Assembly: GCA_934120135.1 (NCBI GenBank)
Contig: CAKOTK010000007.1
Location: 13,485 to 77,484, forward strand
Length of the DNA: 64,000 bases
Source: an uncultured Clostridia bacterium
GTDB lineage: Bacteria > Bacillota > Clostridia > TANB77 > CAG-508
Reading direction: 5' to 3'
Shown here: positions 53,680 to 62,120 of the stretch, in pieces
Layout: every line of letters begins with the position of its first letter
Numbering within the stretch: the first letter of the stretch is position 1
Made by a program: the position numbers and the translations under genes
The notes under the pieces: model-generated
The model's input: only the letters and a program-made list of their open reading frames with translations
Databases searched by the model: none
What the model was told of the DNA's origin: nothing

Positions 53680-54315
53680 ATGAAGTTTGAAAAATTAAAT
53701 GATAATAAAATAAGAATTACTTTAACAATTCAAGATTTGGCAGAAAAAGAAATTGATTTTCATGTTTTTATGTCCAACTCTATAGAAGCTCAGGATATTT
53801 TGCTAGATATGCTAGAACAGGCAAAAAAAGAAACTGGTTTTGATCCAGAAGACTCTAATTTAAAAGTTGAAGCATTAGTAATGGCTGATACTAATTTTGT
53901 TTTTACAATTACTAAAATGCCTCCAGAAGAGAAGTCAAAAGTTTCTAAACGAAAATTTACTGTAAAGAGAAAAAGCATCACTCCAAGCTCTACTCAGGCA
54001 GTTTATTGTTTTAACTCATTTGAAGATTTTTGTAGTTTTTTAACTTTTTTAAGTGATAGTAGATTATTTGATTATGTAAAAAAAATAGCTAAATCTATTA
54101 CACTATATGAATACAAAGAAAAATATTATTTATTAATGTCTAATATAAATGTTGAATTAGTTGACAAAGTTAAGTTTTATACTTGTATAACTGAATTTGC
54201 AAAATGTGTTACTAACTCTAAAGTTTTTGCAAGTAAATTAAAAGAATGTGGAACTCTAATTATGAAAAACAATGCATTGGAAATTGGTTTTAAACACTTT
54301 GTAGTTTCTAAATAA
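53680..54315 (+). CDS. mecA: Adaptor protein MecA
   Basis: A 211-residue MecA-family adaptor. The N-terminal domain MKFEKLNDNKIRITLTIQDLAEKEIDFHVFMSNS binds substrates. After a basic linker, the C-terminal domain binds ClpC (VYCFNSFEDFCSFLTFL, YLLMSNINVELVDKVKFYTCITEFAKCV). It targets proteins such as ComK in Bacillus to ClpCP. The ATG at 53680 is 8 nt after GGAGG. Confidence 0.88.
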   Translation: MKFEKLNDNKIRITLTIQDLAEKEIDFHVFMSNSIEAQDILLDMLEQAKKETGFDPEDSNLKVEALVMADTNFVFTITKMPPEEKSKVSKRKFTVKRKSITPSSTQAVYCFNSFEDFCSFLTFLSDSRLFDYVKKIAKSITLYEYKEKYYLLMSNINVELVDKVKFYTCITEFAKCVTNSKVFASKLKECGTLIMKNNALEIGFKHFVVSK

Positions 54316-54322
54316 TTAAACT

Positions 54323-54351
54323 AGAAACTGGCTCAATACGAGTCAGTTTCT
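54323..54351. terminator. Bidirectional terminator after mecA
   Basis: AGAAACTGGCTC / GAGTCAGTTTCT with one G-U pair and a 5-nt loop, between converging genes. Confidence 0.8.
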
Positions 54352-54359
54352 GGTTTATT

Positions 54360-55277
54360 TTATACTAGCATTCCTAAAACTAGAATTCCAATATTGTCAT
54401 TATATATTTCATCAAATTGAGATATTGGTAATGGATTTTCGCCTATTCCCGCTTCTATTGTATAACCTGGTCTTTTGTAATTTTGTATAAACCAGTCTTT
54501 ATATCCTGCAAAACTTGAATTGTATGGCACATCAGTCAAGTCATATCCACTAACTCTTGCAAATATTCTGCCTATTTCATATCCTTGTGGTGGATTTATA
54601 TTTTGAAAATCCCAATAAATTTCTTTTCCTTGTGTGTGATATGAAATTGTTAATTCAAAATTATTTTTCAAAGTAAAATTGTATATTGCTAGTGCTTCGC
54701 TTTGAGTTAATGGTCCTTCTCCTACAAAGTTTTTTGGTGCAGGTTTTGTATAACCTTGCTCAAATTTTATTCTTCTTACTTCTTGCCAACCTGCAGGAAA
54801 TTGTAAATTTAAATCTACACCATTAGCATTTGCCTTCCAACCACTTGGAAATGGAATGTTTGGAAAACTTTCTGAAATTTCTAAATAATTTTTGTATTCT
54901 TTGCTATTTGTGTTAACTCTTCCTGTAACTAAATCAATTCCATCTGGATTCATCATTGGTAAAATGTATAAAGAAACATTATTAAATAATTCTCGTGCAT
55001 TTTGACCAAATATTCTACTATTTAGAACATAACTTTGGCAAAAGTTCTCCACAAATTTCATAAGTAAAATACAACATATGTATTCATTTGCATGCATACC
55101 TGCATTATACATAATTTTTCTGCTTCCTCTTCCTATTTTTATGTATGGAAGCTGTTTGCCTAATGTACTAAATCCAATATTTCCTATTTCTAAAAATGGA
55201 TAATTTTGTTTTAATTCTTGTAGATTTTGCATCATTAGTGAATAATAGTATTTTTGATTTGTTGGTACAATATTCAT
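54360..55277 (-). CDS. M14 family zinc carboxypeptidase
   Basis: A 305-residue peptidase. Zinc ligands are H and E in GMHANEY (about 68-74) and the later His in TISYHTQGKEIYW (about 213). The catalytic Glu is in GYTIEAGIGENP (about 283). No signal peptide or LysM. Closest in pattern to gamma-D-glutamyl-diamino acid endopeptidases that cut peptidoglycan stem peptides. The ATG follows AGGTG. Confidence 0.88.
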   Translation of the reverse strand: MNIVPTNQKYYYSLMMQNLQELKQNYPFLEIGNIGFSTLGKQLPYIKIGRGSRKIMYNAGMHANEYICCILLMKFVENFCQSYVLNSRIFGQNARELFNNVSLYILPMMNPDGIDLVTGRVNTNSKEYKNYLEISESFPNIPFPSGWKANANGVDLNLQFPAGWQEVRRIKFEQGYTKPAPKNFVGEGPLTQSEALAIYNFTLKNNFELTISYHTQGKEIYWDFQNINPPQGYEIGRIFARVSGYDLTDVPYNSSFAGYKDWFIQNYKRPGYTIEAGIGENPLPISQFDEIYNDNIGILVLGMLV

Positions 55278-55324
55278 AAAAAATCACCTGCTATAATTTA
55301 TTCAAATTAAGCAGGTAATGTGAT

Positions 55325-56032
55325 TTATTGTTTTAATTTACTATATCCATTACTGTAATCTATTTCTATATTTGGTTGAACATTATAAATATATACATTA
55401 AAGCATATTTCTTTATTTTCCACAGACTGTGCCTCCATTTGTACTCCACTTGCGACTAAATTGTTTCCTTCAAATATTGGAGTTACCCTATATAACACAT
55501 GATTTTTTTCATTTTTTCTTAGGTATTCCAATACTTTTGTTTCGAATGGCAACATTCCGCTTGTGTTAAAATAATTGGCTCCTGTTATAAGGTTTTGTTT
55601 ATTCGCATTTTCTGCTGATAAACTATACGCAATTAAATGACAACGATTATATAAGCTTTTTCCATTATACTCTACACTTTGCCAACCAGATGGGTATATG
55701 TGGCTAATTGATGTTCTTTTTTCTCCTTCTTTTGGCATAGTTTCTTTTCCTAAGTTTGCAAATGCCACTCCACATCTGCCTAATTTATCTAACTTACTAT
55801 ACCTTTCAAAACACTCACTTGTAAAATCACTTTCCTCAAAATTTGGAATATTATTATTTATTGTTACAAATATTTTCCCATTATATTCTGGAATTTCTCC
55901 CAAATTATATGATACAGTTGTATTTTCTAATATATTTTCGTTAACTTCTATATCACCAAAATATATTGCCGTAATTGCAACAATTAAAAATATTATACTT
56001 GTAATTATATTTCTTATTTTTCTTTTGCTCAT
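55325..56032 (-). CDS. Secreted DNA/RNA non-specific endonuclease
   Basis: A 235-residue protein with an N-terminal TM or signal helix (about 8-25). The beta-beta-alpha-metal nuclease domain spans about 70-215: RCGVAFANLGKE, YNGKSLYNRCHLIAYSLS with R-C-H as the DRGH-type catalytic motif, NLITGANYFNTSGMLPFE and HVLYRVTPIFEGNNLVASGV. It probably degrades extracellular DNA. The chosen ATG (56032) follows AGGTG. Eight nt after the preceding gene. Confidence 0.85.
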   Translation of the reverse strand: MSKRKIRNIITSIIFLIVAITAIYFGDIEVNENILENTTVSYNLGEIPEYNGKIFVTINNNIPNFEESDFTSECFERYSKLDKLGRCGVAFANLGKETMPKEGEKRTSISHIYPSGWQSVEYNGKSLYNRCHLIAYSLSAENANKQNLITGANYFNTSGMLPFETKVLEYLRKNEKNHVLYRVTPIFEGNNLVASGVQMEAQSVENKEICFNVYIYNVQPNIEIDYSNGYSKLKQ

Positions 56033-56040
56033 TTTTTCAC

Positions 56041-56607
56041 CTATTTTATATATTTTCCATTTACTCTTTTTACTATATCTCCAACACAAAAATCTGGATA
56101 TAATTCTTTATATGTATATATTGAACCACTTCCATTTTCATGTGTTAAATAAATTTTATCATCAGTTATTTTTTGCACTACAAAATTAGTATTTTCGTTG
56201 TCTCTTAATACTCCATACAAATCATCTAATTTGTACCAAGCATCATCACTTTTTATATCTATTTCTCCATTATATAACTCACATTTATCTCCATTTAACT
56301 GTACTTTTTGGCCTGAGTATAGATTATAAAAATCTAATTTATTCATTTTATATATATTTTCATAAATTCCTTGATTATGCAGTTTTTCTAATGTTTCATT
56401 AGACGTATATATGTATACATCTTCTTCTTTTCCGTTTTCTGGATTTAGTAATGTTATTTTTTCATTTTCTAATCCATACACCACTCCTATATTCATGTTT
56501 TTCTCCTTATTTAATGTTTTTGCTAACTCATTAATAAAATTTGAAATAAAGTTTTTTGTTTCATTACTGAAAATAAATTTTCCAAGATTAAAATTTTCTA
56601 AATTCAT
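56041..56607 (-). CDS. Hypothetical protein
   Basis: A 188-residue acidic protein with repeated beta-strand segments (NIGVVYGLENEKITLLN, KVQLNGDKCELYNG, VVQKITDDKIYLTHENGSG). No signal peptide and no recognised domain. The ATG follows AAAGG. Co-directional with the nuclease gene 8 nt downstream, so probably one transcript. Confidence 0.6.
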   Translation of the reverse strand: MNLENFNLGKFIFSNETKNFISNFINELAKTLNKEKNMNIGVVYGLENEKITLLNPENGKEEDVYIYTSNETLEKLHNQGIYENIYKMNKLDFYNLYSGQKVQLNGDKCELYNGEIDIKSDDAWYKLDDLYGVLRDNENTNFVVQKITDDKIYLTHENGSGSIYTYKELYPDFCVGDIVKRVNGKYIK

Positions 56608-56730
56608 ATTTTTCCTTTCTAGAGCTAAATATTTTTTGAATAAAATTTTTCTTTAATATATCACATATTGTCTATTATTTACAATAGTTTTATTTAATGA
56701 TAAAATTAAGAAAAAATGTAGGTGAAATAA

Positions 56731-57048
56731 ATGTATTATACATATATGTTGAGATGTGCTGATAATTCAATTTATACTGGGATGACAAATGATTTAGATA
56801 AACGAATAAATGAACATTTAAGCAAGGATAAAAATGGTGCAAAATATACCAAATCACATAATGCTGTTAAACTTGAAGCTGCTTGGAAAAGCAAAGATAA
56901 ATCTTTAGCTTGTAAGTTGGAATATCAAATAAAAACTCTTTCTAAAGTGCAAAAAGAAGCTTTAATAAATGGGAAAAAGTTATCTAGTTTCTTGAGTGGA
57001 AAGGTTGATTGCAGAAGATATAAAAGAATTACAATTGATAAAAAATAG
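56731..57048 (+). CDS. GIY-YIG domain protein (UPF0213/YhbQ-like)
   Basis: A 105-residue protein: YYTYMLRCADNSIYTGMTNDLDKRINEH, with the YT...YTG form of GIY-YIG and the conserved Arg, then KYTKSHNAVKLEAAW, and Glu in LEYQIKTLSKVQKEALI. UPF0213 proteins are single-domain GIY-YIG nuclease relatives implicated in DNA damage response. The ATG follows AGGTG. Confidence 0.9.
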   Translation: MYYTYMLRCADNSIYTGMTNDLDKRINEHLSKDKNGAKYTKSHNAVKLEAAWKSKDKSLACKLEYQIKTLSKVQKEALINGKKLSSFLSGKVDCRRYKRITIDKK

Positions 57049-57090
57049 AGTAGTAAGAATTTGTTTAAACTCTTGCTACTCTAATACTTA

Positions 57091-57166
57091 TGGTCGAGGC
57101 GACAGGGATCGAACCTGCGACCTCATGGTCCCAAACCACGCGCGCTACCAACTGCGCTACGCCTCG
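57091..57166 (-). tRNA. tRNA-Pro (TGG)
   Basis: A 76-nt cloverleaf, 5' CGAGGCG, anticodon loop TTTGGGA, T-loop TTCGATC and encoded CCA. Confidence 0.93.
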
Positions 57167-57274
57167 ATTTTTCTCAGTACTTATATACTATACCACACTT
57201 TTTTTATATTTGCAAGATTTTTTTCAAAATTCTATTGAATATTTTTAAATTTCAATGTATAATAATTATGTTAT

Positions 57275-57351
<77 letters not shown>

Positions 57352-57383
57352 AAAATAGTGTCCAAATTGGGCACTATTTTTCT
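57352..57383. terminator. Terminator after tRNA-Arg
   Basis: AAAATAGTGTCC / GGGCACTATTTT with a G-U pair and T-run. It serves the tRNA and the end of the anti-sigma gene. Confidence 0.8.
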
Positions 57384-58216
57384 ATATATCCCGTTGTATC
57401 TGGTCTTGCAACATCGCTATCTTGTACATTTCCTATTTTCTTGTAGTACTCCTGTATTATTGACTCATTTTCATATTCACTTACCATTCTGAGTAATATT
57501 CCTGTATCAGCTTCAATTATATATTCCCATAAATATTGTTGTACTAGGTAACACTCTTTATCTCTAAATTGTATTTTTTCTACTTTTGAATGCATAGCTG
57601 TACTAAAAGAACTATCTAATGTCATATCAGTATTTTGTACTACAAGCTTTTCAATTGGAGTAATATTTTCTTTAGTTTTATTTTCCCCATCTTCTCTTAG
57701 CTCAAAGCTTTCTTTTGTGTCTTTATATGATATTTCTCTTTTTAACCTTCCTTTTTCATTATTTGAATAACTACTATGATATCTTATCCTTTTATCTTCT
57801 TTTGCATATTCCTCTACATATGAAATAATACCTTTCTTTATTCCAATTTGTGTAATATGGTAATTATCTGCATCTTCTTTTATTTCATAAATTTTAGCTT
57901 TATTATACAAATCATTTATTATAATATATTTTCTGCTGGTATTTATTACAAATGTAAGTACAATAATTAACAATATTAGACCTAAAAATTTTAATATTTT
58001 TAATTTGCTACTATACTTTTTCATATATTTAGTTTCTTTTTTGCACTGTTCTTTTGATTTTAAGCCTATATCATTCTGCATATTTTCTAATATTTTTCTA
58101 CATTCTGAGCATTCACTTAAGTGTTTTTCTATAATCTTATTGCTTTCTTCACTAGTCAATTTTTCTATATAATTTGGTAATAAGTCTTGAACTAATTTAC
58201 ATTCTTTTTCATTCAT
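57374..58216 (-). CDS. Anti-sigma factor with zinc-finger (zf-HC2)
   Basis: A 280-residue protein. The N-terminal zf-HC2 has CKLVQDLLPNYIEKL then H-x3-C-x2-C (KHLSECSECRKIL). A TM helix is at about 73-92 (LKFLGLILLIIVLTFVI), followed by an extracytoplasmic domain ending near DTGILLRMVSEYENE. It overlaps the ECF sigma gene by 8 nt, so it presumably binds and inhibits that sigma factor until a signal releases it. Confidence 0.87.
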   Translation of the reverse strand: MNEKECKLVQDLLPNYIEKLTSEESNKIIEKHLSECSECRKILENMQNDIGLKSKEQCKKETKYMKKYSSKLKILKFLGLILLIIVLTFVINTSRKYIIINDLYNKAKIYEIKEDADNYHITQIGIKKGIISYVEEYAKEDKRIRYHSSYSNNEKGRLKREISYKDTKESFELREDGENKTKENITPIEKLVVQNTDMTLDSSFSTAMHSKVEKIQFRDKECYLVQQYLWEYIIEADTGILLRMVSEYENESIIQEYYKKIGNVQDSDVARPDTTGYIEK

Positions 58217-58697
58217 CTTCTTCTACCTCCTTTAATTTCTGTTTACCTCTGTAAAATGTTGTCCTTGCCCAGTTTTCTGTCTTATTAAATATGTCACCTA
58301 TCTCTTTAAAACTTAAATCTCCTGTTATTCTTAAATATATTACATCTTTTGTTTTTTCGTCTAACTTTTGTATCCTTTTATATAATTCCAACTTATCATG
58401 ATTTGAAATTGCTGTATCTTCTGTTGTTTCTAAAGATTCTATTTCAAACAGCTTGTCCTCTGGAATATCTTTGATTTTTTTATTTTTCCTTATGCTATCT
58501 AGCCAAGTGTTCCTGGCTATCTTACATAACCATACAGGGACTTTGCAGTCATCTCTAAAAGTATGTATATTTTTTACTGCTTTGTAAAAAGTTTCTTGAG
58601 TTAGCTCTTCAGCAATGTCATTATTATGGGTTAAACAGAATAAATATTTTTTTACTGTTTCAAAATATTCTTTATATATCTCTTCCATATTCTGCAT
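58209..58697 (-). CDS. ECF-type RNA polymerase sigma factor
   Basis: A 162-residue sigma-70 family factor. Region 2 is CLTHNNDIAEELTQETFYKAVKNIHTF...WLCKIARNTWLDSIRKNK (about 25-70). Region 4 is IYLRITGDLSFKEIGDIFNKTENWARTTFYRGKQKL (about 115-150). The ATG at 58697 follows GGGGG; an upstream in-frame start lacks a ribosome site. Paired with the overlapping anti-sigma gene. Confidence 0.9.
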   Translation of the reverse strand: MQNMEEIYKEYFETVKKYLFCLTHNNDIAEELTQETFYKAVKNIHTFRDDCKVPVWLCKIARNTWLDSIRKNKKIKDIPEDKLFEIESLETTEDTAISNHDKLELYKRIQKLDEKTKDVIYLRITGDLSFKEIGDIFNKTENWARTTFYRGKQKLKEVEEDE

Positions 58698-58830
58698 ACT
58701 TTTACCCCCTTTACTTAAATGACGATTCAAAATTTATTTTGTTACAAAAATTTATTATATTCTTCAAATTTTTCAATTTACTTTCTTATCTAAAGTTAAT
58801 ATATATTAATTTTTGATGTAGCACATATAA

Positions 58831-59457
58831 TTACTCAAAATATTTATTTATTATTTTATCTAACTGTTCATTTTGAATTGTAGATAATATAGCCTCTGTT
58901 CCATCATCAGAAGTAATATGGTATCCTGTACCACATGTCTCAATACCATACTTCCTTCTCTGATTTTCCACCTCGCTATTATAATTGATATAATATTGTA
59001 TTTTGTTTTTACATGTTTTTGGAATAAAGTTTGCTTTCTCCACTATTGTTAGAATTTGATACATTTCGTCTATATCTAAATTACATGTTGTACTTAAATT
59101 TTTGATTTCTATTGTAGAAACCTTACTACTTTGTATTTTCTCTATTTTTTCATTTCTTATTTTATCATATTGTTCTATTTCATCATCAAAATCATTATAT
59201 TGCATGCTCCATGGTCCAATTTTTATATCATCATATCCTGAGATTGTATGAAAATCAATTACTTTATATCCAAGTCCCCAATATATTATTGTTCCACCAT
59301 CCATTACAGTGCCTGCTGGATCTTTTATACAAAAAATTGGTAATTGATTATTTTTAATTTTATTATAATCTATTGTAAAAAATATAATACCTAAGACAAT
59401 TGTAACCCCTATTATAATTCCTAATATAATTCCAAAAATTTTTAAAAATTTCTTCAT
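58831..59457 (-). CDS. Hypothetical membrane-anchored protein
   Basis: A 208-residue protein with one N-terminal TM helix (FLKIFGIILGIIIGVTIVLGIIFF) and an extracytoplasmic domain (FCIKDPAGTVMDGGTIIYWGLGYKVIDFH, GTGYHITSDDGTEAIL). The IYWGLGYKV motif recurs in clostridial membrane proteins of unknown function. The ATG follows GGAAGGGG. Confidence 0.65.
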   Translation of the reverse strand: MKKFLKIFGIILGIIIGVTIVLGIIFFTIDYNKIKNNQLPIFCIKDPAGTVMDGGTIIYWGLGYKVIDFHTISGYDDIKIGPWSMQYNDFDDEIEQYDKIRNEKIEKIQSSKVSTIEIKNLSTTCNLDIDEMYQILTIVEKANFIPKTCKNKIQYYINYNSEVENQRRKYGIETCGTGYHITSDDGTEAILSTIQNEQLDKIINKYFE

Positions 59458-59529
59458 AAATATTCCCCTTCCTTTATTTTTTCCTGGTATTTTTTTGATT
59501 TTATAATAAATAACATATAGTTTCAATAG

Positions 59530-59706
59530 TTATTCTGTATTATTAATTTTTCTTGCTGTCTCTTTTATAACCTCATCATATCCAGTCAATGCAGAAAATG
59601 GTGCAAACTGTGCGGATCTTTCTTCAAGTGACATTCTTGCATGTTTTTCAGATACATGATGTGGTAAGTTTATTATATCGTTATATTTATCACTTTTTTC
59701 TAACAT
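59530..59706 (-). CDS. Small conserved partner of the Y-family polymerase
   Basis: A 58-residue protein, MLEKSDKYNDIINLPHHVSE ... KHARMSLEERSAQFAPFSAL, then TGYDEVIKETARK. The RMS-x-ERSAQFAPF-ALTGYD pattern belongs to a small Firmicute protein usually encoded next to UmuC-like polymerases. It starts 2 nt after the polymerase stop. Role unknown; probably regulates or accompanies the polymerase. Confidence 0.75.
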   Translation of the reverse strand: MLEKSDKYNDIINLPHHVSEKHARMSLEERSAQFAPFSALTGYDEVIKETARKINNTE

Positions 59707-59708
59707 TT

Positions 59709-61205
59709 TTATTCTTTATGACCTCCTATTTGCCTATTTCTTTCAATAGTTGTTCCTTCTTTTTGTAAATTCATACCTTTTAAAATAGCATTTTTCCCAT
59801 ATTTACTTTTTATACCAATCATTGCTTTTTGTATTTCTTTTTCCGCTTCTTCCTTTTTTCGTTTCTCATTAACTTCTTTGTAATCTACAAATAAGTTAAT
59901 TTGCTCATAGTCACTAGTTTTTACCATGTTTTCATTTACAACATTATTAACAGTAATATTTATTCTTCTTACTAAAAGTTGTTTATTCACAATTTGCTCA
60001 TATAATTTTATTATGTGTTCTGTAAGAACTTTACTAGATGCTGTTTGATGATCTATATTTATTGTCCCATGTGCATGTTTTGGCACTTTTCTTCCATATT
60101 TATCAGTTGTTATTTCTCCGTTATACAAACTGCTAATTGCTTGATTTTTTAAATTGTCCACATCATAACCAATTTCTAGCACAATTTGATTTGTAACTAA
60201 CCCCTTTTCTACTAAATCTAGTGCAAGTAATTCAGTCATTTCCTTTACAATTAGTTTTGTATTTTCGTAATTGTATGGACAATGCAAAACTTGTCCAGAG
60301 CATATACTATTTGTGGCTGGTCTATATGCCTTAATGCTTTCAATCGTTACGTTTTCCCACCCCCAAGCATGGTCAATTAGTAGCTCTGCATTTACGCCAA
60401 ATAATTTATATAATAAATCTTCGTTTTTAACCGACATTCTAGCCACATCACCCATTGTATACATTCCATGTTCTTCTAGTTTTTTTGTATACCCTTTTCC
60501 AACTCTCCAAAAGTCTGTTAAAGGTCTGTGGTTCCAAAGCAATTTTCTATATGTCATTTCATCAAGACCGGCTATTCTTACACCATTTTTATCTGGTTTT
60601 ACATTCTTTGCTACAATATCCATTGCTATTTTGCAAAGATACAAATTAGTTCCAATTCCTGCAGTTGCTGTTATTCCTGTTGTTTGATAAACATCTTGTA
60701 TTACTTTTGTCACTAACTCTTTTGCTCCCATGTTATATGTTTTTAAGTAATGTGTAACATCTATAAATACTTCGTCTATTGAATATACATATATATCTTC
60801 AGATGAAAAATATTTTAAATATATTTTATAAATTTTTGAACTGTATTCCATATAATACGCCATTCTTGGTGGTGCTATTATATAGCTTAATTCTAAATTT
60901 TTATTTTTCCTTAATTCAATATCATTATATGATGAACCTGTAAATGTTCTATTTGTTGCTTTTCTTTTTCTATATATATTTACTTCTTTCACTTTTTGAA
61001 CCACTTCAAAAAGTCTTGCTCTGCCCGGTATTCCATAGGATTTTAATGCAGGACTTACAGCAAGGCAAATTGTTTTTTCTGTTCTACTACTATCAGCCAC
61101 TACTAAGTTTGTAGTAATTGGATCTAGTCCTCTTTCTTTACATTCAACAGAAGCATAAAAGCTTTTCAAATCTATTGCTACATATATTTTATCTTCTTTA
61201 GGCAT
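59709..61205 (-). CDS. Y-family DNA polymerase (UmuC-like)
   Basis: A 498-residue translesion polymerase. Catalytic motifs are IYVAIDLKSFYASVECKERG (acidic D near residue 12) and VYSIDEVFIDVTHYL (S-I-D-E, about 141-144). The helix-hairpin-helix region is FWRVGKGYTKKLEEHGMYTMGDVARM. The little-finger domain follows (CSGQVLHCPYNYENTKLIVKEMT). Length and the linked small ORF match the Firmicute UvrX/UmuC-like branch. A consensus promoter with a dyad over its -35 precedes it. The ATG follows AAAGG. Confidence 0.9.
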   Translation of the reverse strand: MPKEDKIYVAIDLKSFYASVECKERGLDPITTNLVVADSSRTEKTICLAVSPALKSYGIPGRARLFEVVQKVKEVNIYRKRKATNRTFTGSSYNDIELRKNKNLELSYIIAPPRMAYYMEYSSKIYKIYLKYFSSEDIYVYSIDEVFIDVTHYLKTYNMGAKELVTKVIQDVYQTTGITATAGIGTNLYLCKIAMDIVAKNVKPDKNGVRIAGLDEMTYRKLLWNHRPLTDFWRVGKGYTKKLEEHGMYTMGDVARMSVKNEDLLYKLFGVNAELLIDHAWGWENVTIESIKAYRPATNSICSGQVLHCPYNYENTKLIVKEMTELLALDLVEKGLVTNQIVLEIGYDVDNLKNQAISSLYNGEITTDKYGRKVPKHAHGTINIDHQTASSKVLTEHIIKLYEQIVNKQLLVRRINITVNNVVNENMVKTSDYEQINLFVDYKEVNEKRKKEEAEKEIQKAMIGIKSKYGKNAILKGMNLQKEGTTIERNRQIGGHKE

Positions 61206-61233
61206 AGCAATCTTCCTTTCATTACTATGTTTT

Positions 61234-61271
61234 ATTATACCAGTTTATTTTATGTTTGTAAACAGTTGTTT
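61234..61271 (-). promoter_or_regulatory. Promoter and possible LexA-like site of the polymerase
   Basis: Minus strand TTTACA (61257-61262) and TATAAT (61234-61239), 17-bp spacer. The near-palindrome AAACAGTTGTTT (61260-61271) overlaps the -35. It resembles a degenerate GAAC-N4-GTTC LexA box but is not a consensus match. Confidence 0.55.
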
Positions 61272-61352
61272 GTATTTTATTTTTGTAGAATATTTTATAT
61301 TTTTGTGATATAATTTGTAGCAATATAAATTTATATGAAAAGAGTGTGTAAA

Positions 61353-62108
61353 ATGTTTGCAAATGCAGGAAAATATGAAGCTTGCGGTATATTTACAAGA
61401 GACCATTTTATATTGCTTGCAATTACTATTATTGGAATCTTTATTGCTTTAAAACATACCATAAATAAAGGTAAAAATACTATATACAAAATTATAAAAT
61501 ACACAACAATAGTTGCTTGGATATTAGAAGTTATAAAAATATATTTTAATATTAAGCAAAATTCAATAAAGGCTGTTAATACCTATGCTCCGTTGTATTA
61601 CTGCAGTATTTTATTATATGCAGGTTTATTAAGTTCTTTTGGAAAAGGTGTATTAAAAAGAATTGGAGATGTTTCTTTAGCTACTGGTGCAATAGTTGGA
61701 GGAATTGTTTTTATAATTTATCCATCTACAAGTTTACCTTTTTATCCAGCTTTTCACTTTTTAAGTATTCATAGCTTTTTATTTCATGGTGCAATGATAT
61801 ATTTAGGAATATTGATAAATAAAACAAGATATATAGATTTAGAATTAAAGGATGCTAAATATTTTGCTATTTTAATTGGTTTTATGAGTATTCTTGCACT
61901 AATTGTAAATAAGCTTTTTGATGGAAATTTAATGTTTATATCAAATAATTTTCCTGGTACTCCACTTGAAATTTTATATAATATAACAAAAGGTGGATTT
62001 TTCTATAAGTTTATTATGATAGTATCTCAAATGACTTTGCCTTTTTATGTTTCTTATTACATAATAAAATACTTGCAAAAGCATACAAAAATAGAACTAT
62101 ATGGCTAG
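61353..62108 (+). CDS. TIGR02206/YwaF-type integral membrane protein
   Basis: About 251 residues with six or seven TM helices and the YwaF pattern: FTRDHFILLAITIIGIFIALKH, YAPLYYCSILLYAGLL, HFLSIHSFLFHGAMIY. Function unknown. The start is taken at the ATG of MFANAGKYE, after AAAAGAGTG; an ATG at 61335 has no ribosome site. An extended -10 (TGATATAAT, 61306-61314) precedes it. Confidence 0.8.
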   Translation: MFANAGKYEACGIFTRDHFILLAITIIGIFIALKHTINKGKNTIYKIIKYTTIVAWILEVIKIYFNIKQNSIKAVNTYAPLYYCSILLYAGLLSSFGKGVLKRIGDVSLATGAIVGGIVFIIYPSTSLPFYPAFHFLSIHSFLFHGAMIYLGILINKTRYIDLELKDAKYFAILIGFMSILALIVNKLFDGNLMFISNNFPGTPLEILYNITKGGFFYKFIMIVSQMTLPFYVSYYIIKYLQKHTKIELYG

Positions 62109-62120
62109 TATAGTTCTATT
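62090..62120. terminator. Bidirectional terminator
   Basis: AATAGAACTATA / TATAGTTCTATT, 12-bp stem; the stop codon of the membrane-protein gene is in the 7-nt loop. Confidence 0.85.
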
